This document shows, piece by piece, positions 6,286 through 14,999 of a stretch of 38,909 bases of DNA. The translations under genes were made by a program, and so were the position numbers. Position 1 is the first letter of the stretch. Every line of letters begins with the position of its first letter. Source of the DNA: a virus. The notes beneath the pieces are model-generated. The model saw nothing but the letters and a program-made list of their open reading frames with translations, did no database searches and was not told the DNA's origin. The DNA lies in IMG/VR virus record IMGVR_UViG_3300045973_000452, positions 1 to 38,909 of that record, one strand, 5' to 3'.

Positions 6286-6500
6286 ATGCCGCCGAGCTCG
6301 AGCCCGTCTTCGGCGCCGACAGCCACCCCGACGCCGTGCGGGCGCTCGAAGACCACCACGAACTGATGCGCCGGGTTTCGGTGTTGACGCTGCAGAACCG
6401 CCGGCCGCAGGACATCGAGCCTGGGGCGCTGCGGGCTGCGCAGTTCTGGGCATCGATCCCGCCGTTGGACAGGCCGCTGGGTTCGGGAGATCCGCTGTGA
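6282..6500 (+). CDS. Small hypothetical protein in the replication operon
   Basis: A 72-residue protein, with ATG 6282 in an ATGA overlap with the preceding gene and its own stop overlapping the RuvC-like start (GTGA). It is acidic and helical (VRALEDHHELMRRVSVLTLQ) and ends in a Pro-rich tail. No family was recognised. Coupled translation on both sides supports it being a real gene. Confidence 0.65.
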   Translation: MNAAELEPVFGADSHPDAVRALEDHHELMRRVSVLTLQNRRPQDIEPGALRAAQFWASIPPLDRPLGSGDPL

Positions 6501-7006
6501 TCGTCATCGGTATTGATCCCGGCCTTACCGGCGGCCTGGCCACCATCGATTCGCGCACTGGCAAGTGCAGCGTGCACGACCTGCCGACGACGCCGCTCGA
6601 AGGCAACGGCTTGATCCGTCGCCGCATCCAGGGCCGCGAACTGGGCCTGCTGATCCGCAAGCTCTCGCCGGCTGGCGAGTCCGTCGCTGTGTACCTGGAA
6701 CAGGTCGGTGCGATGGGCGGCAAGAACAACGCGATCCAGATTCAGGCCAGCCTGACCGGAACGTTTCTCGGCATCCGCTGCGTGCTCGACGTGCTGCAGC
6801 TGAACGCGCACCTGGTGCAGCCGCAGAAGTGGAAGTCGCACTTCGGCCTGAAGCGGGTCCCCGATGAGAAGGACTCGGCCTACAAGGCGCGGCACGTCAC
6901 GCTTGCCCGGACGCTGTACCCGGACGCGCCTCTGCCGCTGGCCAAGGACCACAACAAGGCCGAAGCGCTGTTGATCGCGCACTACGGCCTGCAGGCGGCC
7001 GCGTGA
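6497..7006 (+). CDS. RuvC-like Holliday-junction resolvase
   Basis: A 169-residue protein from GTG 6497, overlapping the previous stop. The RNase H fold of RuvC is shown by IGIDPGLTGG at residues 4-13 (catalytic Asp7), YLEQV with Glu68, and KDHNKAEALLIA near the end with Asp151 and Glu156. These acidic residues would bind two Mg2+ ions. Phage RuvC-type resolvases cut branched DNA before packaging, which fits its place between replication and terminase genes. The frame is open further upstream, but the IDPG motif and overlap fix the start. Confidence 0.9.
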   Translation: MIVIGIDPGLTGGLATIDSRTGKCSVHDLPTTPLEGNGLIRRRIQGRELGLLIRKLSPAGESVAVYLEQVGAMGGKNNAIQIQASLTGTFLGIRCVLDVLQLNAHLVQPQKWKSHFGLKRVPDEKDSAYKARHVTLARTLYPDAPLPLAKDHNKAEALLIAHYGLQAAA

Positions 7007-7203
7007 TGTGCATCCTCTGCGGTCGCCGCCTGATCCGTGCATCTGCCACGGTGCCGGCGCGCGGCGACATCCCAGAGGGCGCAGTCGGCCCGACCTGCGC
7101 ACGCAAGGCCGGGCTGATCGCACCGGCGCGGCTGCAGCTGTTCGCCCGCAAGCCTCGGCAGCGCGTGAGGGCAGTGACGCCGCAGATGGAACTGCTGGCA
7201 TGA
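7006..7203 (+). CDS. Small zinc-binding phage protein (DUF6011-like)
   Basis: A 65-residue protein from ATG 7006, overlapping the RuvC-like stop (TGATG). The N-terminus MCILCGRRL carries a CxxC pair and residues about 25-31 (GPTCARK) give another Cys, a pattern of small phage zinc proteins like DUF6011. A basic C-terminal tail may bind nucleic acid. Such proteins are often found next to RuvC-like genes, but their role is unknown. Confidence 0.7.
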   Translation: MCILCGRRLIRASATVPARGDIPEGAVGPTCARKAGLIAPARLQLFARKPRQRVRAVTPQMELLA

Positions 7204-7215
7204 CCTCCCGAACCC

Positions 7216-7671
7216 ATGACACCAACCATCGCCCAATGTTGGCCCCGTGGCGCTGAGCCCATGCAACGCCCGGACATTCAACCTCCGGACCTTGAAGATG
7301 ACGCCGACCCCGCAGATACCGCATGGGACTACCCGAAGCAGCGTACCCGCCCCGCCGCAGAAGCCCCGCAGCCCCGTACCCGCGCGCCGTCTTGCGTGTG
7401 GGACGTGGCCGCCATCGGCGCGGCAACCAAGGCCATGCGTGCCAAAGGCCGGTTCGGAGACGCTGCGGGCTTCACCGCGCCAGCACCTGCAGTTGTCCGA
7501 GAAGGTGGCACCGTGCGCGTGATCGGCGCTCAGTACCCGGCAGGCCGGATGACGGATGACAAGGCCGAAGCGGAGAAGCAGCGCCGTGCACGGCAGATGC
7601 CGCCGAAGCCAGCGAAGGGGGCGAGGACGCGGGGTGTGAAGGTTCGGTTGTGGGATGGCGAGGATGAGTAG
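7216..7671 (+). CDS. Hypothetical basic protein before the terminase genes
   Basis: A 151-residue frame from ATG 7216; ATG 7261 is an alternative, and neither has a clear ribosome site. It is Pro/Ala-rich and probably disordered at the start, with a short ordered block (CVWDVAAIGAATKAMRAKGRF, about 60-80) and a very basic C-terminus. No family recognised. Its place, last gene before the packaging genes, is where lambda keeps the late antiterminator Q, but no sequence feature supports that role. Confidence 0.6.
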   Translation: MTPTIAQCWPRGAEPMQRPDIQPPDLEDDADPADTAWDYPKQRTRPAAEAPQPRTRAPSCVWDVAAIGAATKAMRAKGRFGDAAGFTAPAPAVVREGGTVRVIGAQYPAGRMTDDKAEAEKQRRARQMPPKPAKGARTRGVKVRLWDGEDE

Positions 7672-8224
7672 GCCGCCAGCACTGAATCCGCAACAGCAGG
7701 ATGCGGTCAGGCGACGGCTGGCTGAGGGCGAAGGGGTGCGAGCACTGGCGCGGGAGTTCAACACCAGCGACGCAACGATTCGCCGCCTTTCGTCGCATTC
7801 GTCGCAGATTCGAAACGTGGCCGAAACCCTCGCGGCGGCACAGACCGCTCTGGCCGCGCTTCCTCTCGCGCAGCAGCATCAAGCCCTCAGCCTGGCCGAC
7901 AAGCTGCGCAGCATCAGTGAGAACCTGGCCAGCGCCGCCGAACTGGGCGCGAAGACGTCGCACCGCCTGCAGGCCCTGGCAAACAGCCAAGTGGCGAAGG
8001 TTGACGATGCCGATCCGATGAAGTCCATAGGCGCACTGCGCGATGTCGGCGTGCTGACCAAGTTGGCAAACGACAGCGCCAGCATCGCCCTGAACTTGCT
8101 GGCGGCGAACAAGGGCACGGTAGAAAAGCTGAACACCGACAAGCCTGAAGAGCCTGGCATCGACTCATCGAAGCTGTCGTCTGCCACGCTGGCCGAACTG
8201 CTGGCCGCCCGTGGTCCTGTCTGA
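7664..8224 (+). CDS. Probable terminase small subunit
   Basis: A 186-residue protein from ATG 7664, overlapping the previous stop by 8 bases (ATG 7655 is an alternative). Residues about 10-45 are a helix-turn-helix of the resolvase/terminase type (AVRRRLAEGEGVRALAREF, then NTSDATIRRLSS). The rest is helical and Ala/Leu-rich, suitable for a ring-forming oligomer. It immediately precedes and overlaps the large terminase, the standard place for the DNA-recognition subunit that brings phage DNA to the packaging motor. Assignment depends on position and HTH. Confidence 0.75.
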   Translation: MSRPPALNPQQQDAVRRRLAEGEGVRALAREFNTSDATIRRLSSHSSQIRNVAETLAAAQTALAALPLAQQHQALSLADKLRSISENLASAAELGAKTSHRLQALANSQVAKVDDADPMKSIGALRDVGVLTKLANDSASIALNLLAANKGTVEKLNTDKPEEPGIDSSKLSSATLAELLAARGPV

Positions 8225-9623
8225 CGCCGACTGGCTGTCCATAGAGCGCGAGGCCTGCAAACGCAGCCTGGCCACCTTCATCCGCGAGGCGTGGAAAGTC
8301 CTAGAGCCCGGCCAGCCATACGTGCACGGCTGGCACATCGACGCCCTGGCCGACCACCTTCAAGCGGTAACCGCCGGGCAGATAACCCGGCTGCTGGTCA
8401 ACGTGCCGCCGGGCACCATGAAAAGCCTGATGACGGGCGTTTTCTGGCCCGCGTGGGAATGGGGACCGCGCAGCATGAGCCACGTCCGCTTCATCGGCGC
8501 CAGCCATGAATCGACGCTGGCCACGCGCGACAACCTGCGCATGCGGCGCCTGGTGCAAAGCGAGTGGTATCAGCGGCTGTGGCCTCTGGTGCTGACATCA
8601 GATCAGAACGAGAAGACATTCTTCGAGAACTCAGCCACCGGCTGGCGACAGTCCTGCGCAGTACGGTCGATGACGGGCCGCCGCGGCGACCGCGTGTGCT
8701 GGGATGACCCGCACAGCGTGGAAGACGCGCACTCGGTGGCAGCGCTGGATGAGGCCGCGCGCATCTTCTCGGAGACGCTTCCGACCCGGCTGAACAACCC
8801 CGCGTCATCGGCCATCGTGATCGACATGCAGCGGCTGCACGAACGCGACATCAGCGGCCTGATCCTGGCGCGCGAGCTGGGCTATGACCACCTGTGCCTG
8901 CCGATGGAGTGGGACGGCCCGCGGCCAGCCACCAGCATCGGATTCAAAGACCCGCGTACCGAGATGGGAGCGCTCCTGTTCCCGGCACGGTTCTCGCGCG
9001 AGGTGGTGGACCGCGACAAGCGCGTGATGGGGCCCTATGCCGTGGCTGGCCAGTTCCAGCAGCGCCCAGCGCCACCCAAGGGCGACGAATTCCAGCCCGA
9101 CATGATCGGAACCATCGACGCCATCCCGGCCGGCGCGGTGCAGTGGTGCCGAGGGTGGGACATGGCGGCCACCGAAGGCGGCGGCGACTGGACAGCCGGC
9201 GTGAAGATCGGCCGCCTTGTTGATGGCCGGTACATCGTGGCCGACGTGAAGCGCGCGCAGTACGCCACCCACCGCCGCGACGCGCTGCTGAAAGCCACGG
9301 CGCAGGGCGACGGCCCGGCGCTGAAGCAGAGCATCCCGCAAGACGGCGGGCAGGCCGGCAAGGACCAGCGCCTTGCGTTCGCGGCGCTGCTGGCCGGCAG
9401 CACGGTGCACTTCAGCCCCGAGACCGGCGACAAGGTGACGCGCGCCCGGCCGTTTGCCAGTCAGGTCAACGCGGGCAACGTGCTCATGCTCAAGGCCGGG
9501 TGGAATCACGACTTCCGTGAAGAGCTGCGCCTATTCCCGAACGGCAGCCATGATGACCAGGTGGACGGCGCATCGCGAGCTTTCGCGGGCCTGCTGGTGC
9601 CGCGCACGGGCATCTTCGTCTGA
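8211..9623 (+). CDS. terL: Terminase large subunit
   Basis: A 470-residue protein from GTG 8211, overlapping the small subunit by 14 bases. N-terminal ATPase: Walker A VPPGTMKS at about 65-72, Walker B DRVCWDDP near 160-167. C-terminal RNase H-type nuclease: GWDMAATEGGGDW near 316-328, with the first catalytic Asp, and HDDQVDGAS near 447-455 with the last acidic residues. It powers DNA translocation into the prohead through the portal and cuts concatemers. All key residues appear intact. The start region (FIREAWKVLEPGQPYVHGWH) is typical of terminases in proteobacterial siphophages. Confidence 0.95.
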   Translation: MVLSDADWLSIEREACKRSLATFIREAWKVLEPGQPYVHGWHIDALADHLQAVTAGQITRLLVNVPPGTMKSLMTGVFWPAWEWGPRSMSHVRFIGASHESTLATRDNLRMRRLVQSEWYQRLWPLVLTSDQNEKTFFENSATGWRQSCAVRSMTGRRGDRVCWDDPHSVEDAHSVAALDEAARIFSETLPTRLNNPASSAIVIDMQRLHERDISGLILARELGYDHLCLPMEWDGPRPATSIGFKDPRTEMGALLFPARFSREVVDRDKRVMGPYAVAGQFQQRPAPPKGDEFQPDMIGTIDAIPAGAVQWCRGWDMAATEGGGDWTAGVKIGRLVDGRYIVADVKRAQYATHRRDALLKATAQGDGPALKQSIPQDGGQAGKDQRLAFAALLAGSTVHFSPETGDKVTRARPFASQVNAGNVLMLKAGWNHDFREELRLFPNGSHDDQVDGASRAFAGLLVPRTGIFV

Positions 9624-9651
9624 CCGCAGCAATCCACCCCGGCGGGGCTCC

Positions 9652-9669
9652 CTCCCTAGCATCCCGCCC
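9652..9669 (+). promoter_or_regulatory. CTCCCTAGCAT element, copy 1 (portal gene)
   Basis: CTCCCTAGCATCCCGC lies directly before the portal ATG at 9670, with seven bases between the CCCTAGCAT block and the start. The gene has no Shine-Dalgarno sequence in the normal window. Two near-identical copies precede two other structural genes. TAGCAT (9657-9662) could act as a -10 for a leaderless transcript, but no shared -35 is seen. Confidence 0.55.
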
Positions 9670-11022
9670 ATGCCAGCCGTCACCGTCAACGCCACCGCCT
9701 CCGAAATCAGCCGCGCCCGCGAAGAACTGGCCGGTGTCTTCGGCTCCCTCGACGCCGGCCGCCCGAACGCCTGGGGACAGTACGGCTACAAGGCCGCACT
9801 GACGTTCCAAGACCTGATGCAGGCCTATGACCGAGGCGGCGCAGGTCACGGTGCAGTTCACCGCATCCTCGACAAGTGCTGGCAGCAGACGCCGCGCATC
9901 AAACAGCCCAAGGCCGACGCCGCGACGCCGTGGGAAGATGCGCTGACCAAGCAACTGCAGGCCGTCCGTGCCTGGCAGAAGCTGCGCGACTTTGACCGCC
10001 GCAACATGGTCGGCCGCTACGCCGGGCTGATCTACCGCGTGGCTGACGGCCTGGCGCTGCGCGAGCCGGTGACACGCGGCAAGCTGGTGGATATCGTTCC
10101 GGTGTACGAAAACCAGATCAAGGTGACGGCCTGGAACAACGACACGGCCAGCCCTGATTACGGCCAGCCGACCATGTGGCAGTACCAGATGCGCCCGCGC
10201 CACCAGGTCGGCGACATGCAGGGAGCGCCTGACCAGTGGGTGGACGTTCACCCCAGCCGAATCCAGATCATGGCCGAGGGCAGCGTGGGCGACTTCCTCG
10301 ACGGCGTGCCCTTGCTGCGCGCCGGCTTCAACTGCCTCGTTGACATCGAGAAGATCGCAGGCGGCAGCGCCGAGAGCTTCCTGAAGAACAGCGCCCGCAC
10401 GCTGGTGATGAAGTTCGACGCTAACGCCACCCCGCAGGTCATCGCCACCAACCCGGACGGCAGCGCCAGCGGCGAGTCGGTGGCAGAGGTGATGGAAGCC
10501 AAGACCCGCGCTCTGAACCGCAACCAAGACAGCAGCATCGTCATGCAGGGCGGCGACGCCAGCACGCTGCAGACCACCGTCAGCGACCCCGCGCCATCGT
10601 TCCAGGTGGCGGCGAACCTGTTTGCAGCCTCGGTACAGATCCCGTTCACCGTCCTGTTCGGCCAGCAGACAGGCCGCATGGCCAGCGACGAAGACAAGGT
10701 CGACATGTTGGCCAGATGTCAGGCGCGGCAGGTCAACGAACTGACCCCCATGCTGCGCGAGCTGGTGACGCGACTGCAGGCCATCGGCGCGGTCGAGGCT
10801 GGTGAGTTCGAGATCGAGTGGCCCGCACTCGACATGCCCGGCGACACCGAAAAGGCCGACGTTCTGGGCAAGATGACAGCCGCGATGAAGCAGGCCTTCG
10901 ACGCCGGATTGTCTGAGCCCCTCTTCGATGCCAACGAACTGCGCCGCGTGATTGGCTTCGAGAAGCGAGCCGATGACGGCATGCCAGGCGAGGGTGCGGA
11001 CCCGATCAACCCAGCCGCATGA
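9670..11022 (+). CDS. Portal protein (DUF1073-like)
   Basis: A 450-residue protein from ATG 9670; the frame is open upstream, but this ATG lies 46 bases after the terminase stop. It has the hallmarks of DUF1073-type portals: LMQAYDRGGAGHGAVHRILD near the N-terminus, a beta-rich stem/wing region (IVPVYENQIKVT, WVDVHPSRIQIMAEG), SFQVAANLFAASVQIP with FTVLFGQQTGRMAS after it, and a helical C-terminus. Twelve copies should form the DNA channel at the capsid vertex and dock the terminase. It has no Shine-Dalgarno sequence but carries the CCCTAGCAT element. The stop overlaps the next start by ATGA. Confidence 0.9.
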   Translation: MPAVTVNATASEISRAREELAGVFGSLDAGRPNAWGQYGYKAALTFQDLMQAYDRGGAGHGAVHRILDKCWQQTPRIKQPKADAATPWEDALTKQLQAVRAWQKLRDFDRRNMVGRYAGLIYRVADGLALREPVTRGKLVDIVPVYENQIKVTAWNNDTASPDYGQPTMWQYQMRPRHQVGDMQGAPDQWVDVHPSRIQIMAEGSVGDFLDGVPLLRAGFNCLVDIEKIAGGSAESFLKNSARTLVMKFDANATPQVIATNPDGSASGESVAEVMEAKTRALNRNQDSSIVMQGGDASTLQTTVSDPAPSFQVAANLFAASVQIPFTVLFGQQTGRMASDEDKVDMLARCQARQVNELTPMLRELVTRLQAIGAVEAGEFEIEWPALDMPGDTEKADVLGKMTAAMKQAFDAGLSEPLFDANELRRVIGFEKRADDGMPGEGADPINPAA

Positions 11023-11987
11023 ATCCGCGCGCCGCGCCGCGCAAGCCGCGCACCCGCGACCCAGCCATCCCCGGAACCACCAAGGACCGCACCGGCGCTG
11101 CCGGCATCCTGCGCCGTGCCGGCGCCGACATCAACCGCCGATTCACCGGCCTGCTGTCCGACGTGGCGGCCGTGTTCGCGCGCATCCCTGTCTATGCAGT
11201 CAACGACATCGAGCTGGGTCGTGTGATCTACGGCCTGACACCCGAAGAGCTGGCAGCCACTGCCGAGGCGCTGCAAGCAGGCCTTGACCGCTGGATTGCC
11301 GAGGGCCGCGAGACGAAGCATGTGCTGTGGTGGGAGCCGTACCAGGCCGAGGCGCAACACCTGGGCGCGGCGCAGGCCGTATCGAACCTGAGCGGACTGT
11401 CCAACACCTACGCCGCCGTGCGCAGCCTGCAGCACGTCGTGTTCAGCGAGCCCTACCGCGTGCGCGCCGCGATGGCGCAGGTGAAGAGCTACGAACACTG
11501 GACGGGCCTGGCTGCCGGAATGCGCCAGGAACTGAGCCAGATCATTGGCCGCGCCGTCATCGATGGCAAGAACCCGAAGGCCGTGGTGAAGGAGATCGCC
11601 GAGCGGCTGGACGTGAGCAAGTCCGAGGCCCTGCAGTACGCACAGACCGACATCACCGACACGCTGCGGCAGGCGCGGTGGGCTGAGGCTGAGTACGCGC
11701 AGATCGACATCGGGCTCAAGCTTGGCTTGCTGTGGACATCGGCGCTGATCCCGCAGACGCGGCCGTGGCATGCCAGCCGAAACGGCAAGGTCTACACGGC
11801 GGCGCAGTGCAGGGCGTTCTACGAAGAGCGGGGAAACCGCTACGCCTGCCGGTGCGCACAGACGGAGTGCCTGCTCGACACCGACGGCAAGCCGATCATT
11901 TCCGACCGGGCCAAGGCCAGCCGGGCGAAGGAGCTTGCCGACTGGCAGGAGCAGCGCACGCGAGATGGCGACGGCACCTCTCCCTAG
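11019..11987 (+). CDS. Phage head morphogenesis protein (Mu gpF-like)
   Basis: A 322-residue protein from ATG 11019, ATGA-overlapping the portal gene. The C-terminal half matches the Mu F/SPP1 gp7 minor head family: ALQYAQTDITDTLRQARW, then WTSALIPQTRPWHASRNGKV and a Cys-containing end (RYACRCAQTECL). Such proteins are injected or placed inside the capsid near the portal at low copy. The basic N-terminal 30 residues may bind DNA. Its TAG stop is part of the CCCTAGCAT element preceding the next gene. Confidence 0.85.
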   Translation: MNPRAAPRKPRTRDPAIPGTTKDRTGAAGILRRAGADINRRFTGLLSDVAAVFARIPVYAVNDIELGRVIYGLTPEELAATAEALQAGLDRWIAEGRETKHVLWWEPYQAEAQHLGAAQAVSNLSGLSNTYAAVRSLQHVVFSEPYRVRAAMAQVKSYEHWTGLAAGMRQELSQIIGRAVIDGKNPKAVVKEIAERLDVSKSEALQYAQTDITDTLRQARWAEAEYAQIDIGLKLGLLWTSALIPQTRPWHASRNGKVYTAAQCRAFYEERGNRYACRCAQTECLLDTDGKPIISDRAKASRAKELADWQEQRTRDGDGTSP

Positions 11988-11998
11988 CATTCCGCGCC
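11978..11998 (+). promoter_or_regulatory. CTCTCCCTAGCAT element, copy 2 (protease/scaffold gene)
   Basis: CTCTCCCTAGCATTCCGC, identical over 18 bases to the copy at 15406, starts in the last codons of the head-morphogenesis gene and ends just before ATG 11999. CCCTAGCAT ends eight bases before the ATG. No Shine-Dalgarno sequence is present. Confidence 0.6.
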
Positions 11999-13285
11999 AT
12001 GAAGACCAAGCGCGTGCACATCCTCTCAGCCGTCAACGCTGCCAACGTCAGCAAGACCGGCTCTACCTACACCATCCGCGACGTGTGCGGAGCGATGGAT
12101 GACATCGTGATGAACCGCATGCTGTACCCGGCTGAGCAGCTTGCCGCCGGCGCGACGTCGATGGAAGGCAGGCCGGCGCCGGCAGGCCACCCCAAGAATG
12201 CAGCTGGACAGCACATCAGCGCCACCAACGGCGAAGCCCTGCTGACCACGTACGCGGGCGCGGTCTGCCGCAATGCCCGCCACGAGGGCGGACGTTCGCT
12301 GGTGGACATCGTGGTCAACGAAGCCCAAGCCAAGGCACACCCCGACGGCGAAAAGCTGGTGCAGCGCCTGGACGCCGCCATCGCCGGAACCAACACCGAC
12401 CCGATCCACGTCAGCACCGGCCTGTACTGCGAGCCGATCACCGCCAACGGTGAGAGCGGCGGCAAGGCCTATGACCGCATCGCCACCAAGGTGCGCTATG
12501 ACCACCTGGCCATCCTGCTGAACGAAAGCGGAGCAGCCACGCCGGAGCAGGGCGTCGGCATGTTCCTCAACCATGCCGGCCAGCCCGAGCAGGTCGAGTG
12601 CGTGGCGCTGAACACCGAGCCGCTGGACAAGCGTGCCGCCGGTCTGCTGCGCTGGGTGAACCGCCTGCTGGGCAACGCCAAAGGCGACATCAGCTTCGAC
12701 GCCATCACCTCGGGCCTCTATGCCCTGATGCCAGAAGGAGCCTGGGTGCAAGAGGTATTCGACCGCTACTGCATCTGGCGCGACAAGGACGGCAAATCGT
12801 GGCGGCAAGACTATTCCGTGTCGTCTGAAGGCGCCTCCGTAGCATTTTCGACAGAAGCGGTGGAAGTGCGCCGTTCCGTGCACTACGAACCCGTCACCAA
12901 CCTGGAGCGTGACCCCATGAAAGAACTGATCCTCTCCGCGCTGAATGCAGCCGGCATCAACACCACCGGCAAGACCGATGCGCAGCTGCTGCAGGACTTC
13001 GAGGTCGTCAAGGGCAAGCCCGCTGCCGACGCGCTGACCGCTGCCAACAGCAAGCTGGCCGGCCTGGAGTTGCAAGCCAACGCCGCCGCCGAAGCCGAAC
13101 TGACCACGCTGGCCGCCGAGCTGGCCGTGAACACCTCGCTGACCGCTGCCGACTTCAAGGCCATGGGCCTGGCGCGCTGCAAGGAACTGAAGGCAGCCAA
13201 CGCGAAGGCCGCCCCGGTGTTGCCGGGTGCTGCCGGCTCCACGACTGCCGACGAGTTCGCCGGCTACGACATCAACGCCCTTTAA
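11999..13285 (+). CDS. Prohead protease and scaffold protein (DUF2213-like)
   Basis: A 428-residue protein from ATG 11999. The N-terminal about 290 residues resemble DUF2213 phage proteases (GRPAPAGHPKNAAGQHIS, IHVSTGLYCEPI, YDHLAILLNESGAATPEQGV). The C-terminal about 120 residues are Ala-rich and helical (LLQDFEVVKGKPAADALTA, AAEAELTTLAAELAVN), as expected for a scaffold removed during maturation. An in-frame ATG at 12917 preceded by GGAG could make the scaffold part alone (122 residues), as lambda C makes Nu3. It lies between head morphogenesis and decoration/capsid genes. The active-site residues cannot be fixed by eye. Confidence 0.85.
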   Translation: MKTKRVHILSAVNAANVSKTGSTYTIRDVCGAMDDIVMNRMLYPAEQLAAGATSMEGRPAPAGHPKNAAGQHISATNGEALLTTYAGAVCRNARHEGGRSLVDIVVNEAQAKAHPDGEKLVQRLDAAIAGTNTDPIHVSTGLYCEPITANGESGGKAYDRIATKVRYDHLAILLNESGAATPEQGVGMFLNHAGQPEQVECVALNTEPLDKRAAGLLRWVNRLLGNAKGDISFDAITSGLYALMPEGAWVQEVFDRYCIWRDKDGKSWRQDYSVSSEGASVAFSTEAVEVRRSVHYEPVTNLERDPMKELILSALNAAGINTTGKTDAQLLQDFEVVKGKPAADALTAANSKLAGLELQANAAAEAELTTLAAELAVNTSLTAADFKAMGLARCKELKAANAKAAPVLPGAAGSTTADEFAGYDINAL

Positions 13286-13297
13286 GGAGCCGCAACC

Positions 13298-13747
13298 ATG
13301 ACCAACCGAATCCTGCGCAGCGCCTGTGAAGACGTGCGCATCATCTCCGACCGCACCGTGTCGGGCGCTCTGCTGCCTGGCACCGCGGTGTTTGTCGGTG
13401 CTTCGCAACTGACCCAAGCCGCTGCCGTCAGCGGTGGCCGCCTGGCCCTACTGGGCGACCGTGATTTCTACGGCATCTCATCGGCCACGACCGACCCGCT
13501 TCTGACGCCCTACGTGTCGGGCGAAACCGGCCTGGCCTACCAGCTGGAACCCGACATGGAAGTGCAGTGGGCCATGGCTGCCGCCACCTACACCAACGGG
13601 CAAGAACTGACCGTCAGCGCCTCGGGCCGCCTGGCCGCTGCAGCCGCCGGCAACGTCGTGGTCGCGTTCTTCGACCAGGCCGGCGCTGCCGTCGCGGCCG
13701 GTGCGCTGTGCGATGTCTGCATCGCCAACTTCTACACCAAGGCGTAA
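13298..13747 (+). CDS. Head decoration (capsid cement) protein
   Basis: A 149-residue protein from ATG 13298 with AAGGAG upstream. It is beta-rich and Ala/Gly/Thr-rich with no catalytic motifs (SGALLPGTAVFVGAS, GLAYQLEPDMEVQW, AAAAAGNVVVAFFDQAG), like the small trimeric decoration proteins of lambda gpD/gp128 type. Its position between protease/scaffold and major capsid genes is the usual one. The identity comes mainly from size, composition and synteny. Confidence 0.75.
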   Translation: MTNRILRSACEDVRIISDRTVSGALLPGTAVFVGASQLTQAAAVSGGRLALLGDRDFYGISSATTDPLLTPYVSGETGLAYQLEPDMEVQWAMAAATYTNGQELTVSASGRLAAAAAGNVVVAFFDQAGAAVAAGALCDVCIANFYTKA

Positions 13748-13757
13748 GGGAGCCACC

Positions 13758-14753
13758 ATGCTGAAATTCACCACCGAGCAGCACAGCGGCATCAGCCGCG
13801 CCCGCGCTGCCTTTAATGCCCGCATGGTCGCGCTGGCCGCCAGCGCTGCCGTCACCATCGAAGGCAATGCCCTGTCGATCCCGCTGGACGCCTGGCGTCG
13901 CATCGACTCTCGCGCTCAGGCCCTGGCTCGCAGCCGCCTGCAGGTCTTCAACCGCCTGGCGCAGGCCAGCACCATCCCGGTGTCGATCGCCGACCTGGTG
14001 AACTTCTACCCGCAGATCAGCGACAGCGGCGAAGTGCTGGTGTCACTGGACGGCCGCAACCAGGCCAAGGCCGACGCCGCCTCCGTGAAGTACGTGGGCA
14101 CGCCGGTTCCGGTGCTGACCAGCACGGCCCGCATGGGCTGGCGTCAGATGGAAGTGATCCGCAAGGGCGGCGGCATGTTGGACGTGACCAGCATCGCCAA
14201 CAACCAGCGCAAGATCGCCGAGAAGCTGGAGGACATGGCCATCAACGGCCTGGCCTCTGTGACCGTCGGCGCTGACACCATCTATGGCCTGCGCACGCTG
14301 CCGGCGCGCAACACGTTTTCGCACACCTTCACGCTGGCGACCGCCAGTGGTGCGCAGTGGCTGACTGCCGTCAAGGCAGCGATTGCAGCCGCGCTGGGCG
14401 ACAACAACTTTGGCCGCCTGACCTTGTTCGTCAATCAAGGCGACTACACCGCAGCCGACACGACCGATTACGCGGCGAACTACAGCGGCACCATCCTGCA
14501 ACGACTGCGAGCCATCAGCCAGATTGCCGAGATCGTGCCGGCCTCTGCCGTGCCGGCCAACGAGATCCTGGGCATCGCCGACATGGACACCGGCGAATGG
14601 GGCGGAATCCTGTCGGCCATGCCGATGATCACGCGGCCCAAGAGCCGCAGCGAACCGGAAGACGACTACGTGTTCAGCGTGATCGCAGCCGCCGCGCCGC
14701 AGTTCCGCAGCGACTACGCCGGCCAGTCGGCTTTCGTGCACGGGTCGCAGTGA
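13758..14753 (+). CDS. Major capsid protein (HK97 fold expected)
   Basis: A 331-residue protein from ATG 13758, preceded by AAGGGAG. It has an N-terminal helical arm, a central region (VADLVNFYPQISDSGEVLV-like beta strand and GRNQAKADAASVKYVG) and a C-terminal domain (LGIADMDTGEWGGILSAMPM, FVHGSQ), in the pattern of DUF6260-type capsid proteins in DUF2213/DUF1073 phages. Lysogenic phage siphovirus synteny (decoration before, connectors after) supports it strongly. The protein has no long N-terminal delta domain, consistent with a separate scaffold. Confidence 0.88.
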   Translation: MLKFTTEQHSGISRARAAFNARMVALAASAAVTIEGNALSIPLDAWRRIDSRAQALARSRLQVFNRLAQASTIPVSIADLVNFYPQISDSGEVLVSLDGRNQAKADAASVKYVGTPVPVLTSTARMGWRQMEVIRKGGGMLDVTSIANNQRKIAEKLEDMAINGLASVTVGADTIYGLRTLPARNTFSHTFTLATASGAQWLTAVKAAIAAALGDNNFGRLTLFVNQGDYTAADTTDYAANYSGTILQRLRAISQIAEIVPASAVPANEILGIADMDTGEWGGILSAMPMITRPKSRSEPEDDYVFSVIAAAAPQFRSDYAGQSAFVHGSQ

Positions 14754-14755
14754 TC

Positions 14756-14995
14756 ATGAAGGTCACCGTCACCCACCTCAAAGCGCCGTGGCCGGCCGAC
14801 ACCGTGCCAGGCCATGTTGTCGAGTTCGTCAACATGGAAGCCATTCCAGCCTGGGCACTGGGAAAGTGCACGCCGGCCGACGACGAAGCCGAGGCAGCCT
14901 CTGTGTGGACCCCAGCCGCCGCAGAGCCGGCGCTGATCGTCAACCCGGCCAGCGCTGACGCTTCGGCCACTCGAAAGTCCAAGGCGATCGGCTGA
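14756..14995 (+). CDS. Small structural-region hypothetical protein
   Basis: A 79-residue protein from ATG 14756, two bases after the capsid stop. A short beta-rich N-terminal part (KVTVTHLKAPWPADTVPGHVV) precedes an acidic and Pro/Ala-rich, probably disordered C-terminus. No domain recognised. Small genes here commonly encode head-tail connection or head fibre accessory proteins. Confidence 0.7.
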   Translation: MKVTVTHLKAPWPADTVPGHVVEFVNMEAIPAWALGKCTPADDEAEAASVWTPAAAEPALIVNPASADASATRKSKAIG

Positions 14996-14999
14996 TCCT

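Noticed and set aside
12026-13417. A 463-codon leftward open frame opposite the protease/scaffold gene
   Set aside because: His/Gly/Val-rich shadow of a well supported structural gene with no independent start signal.
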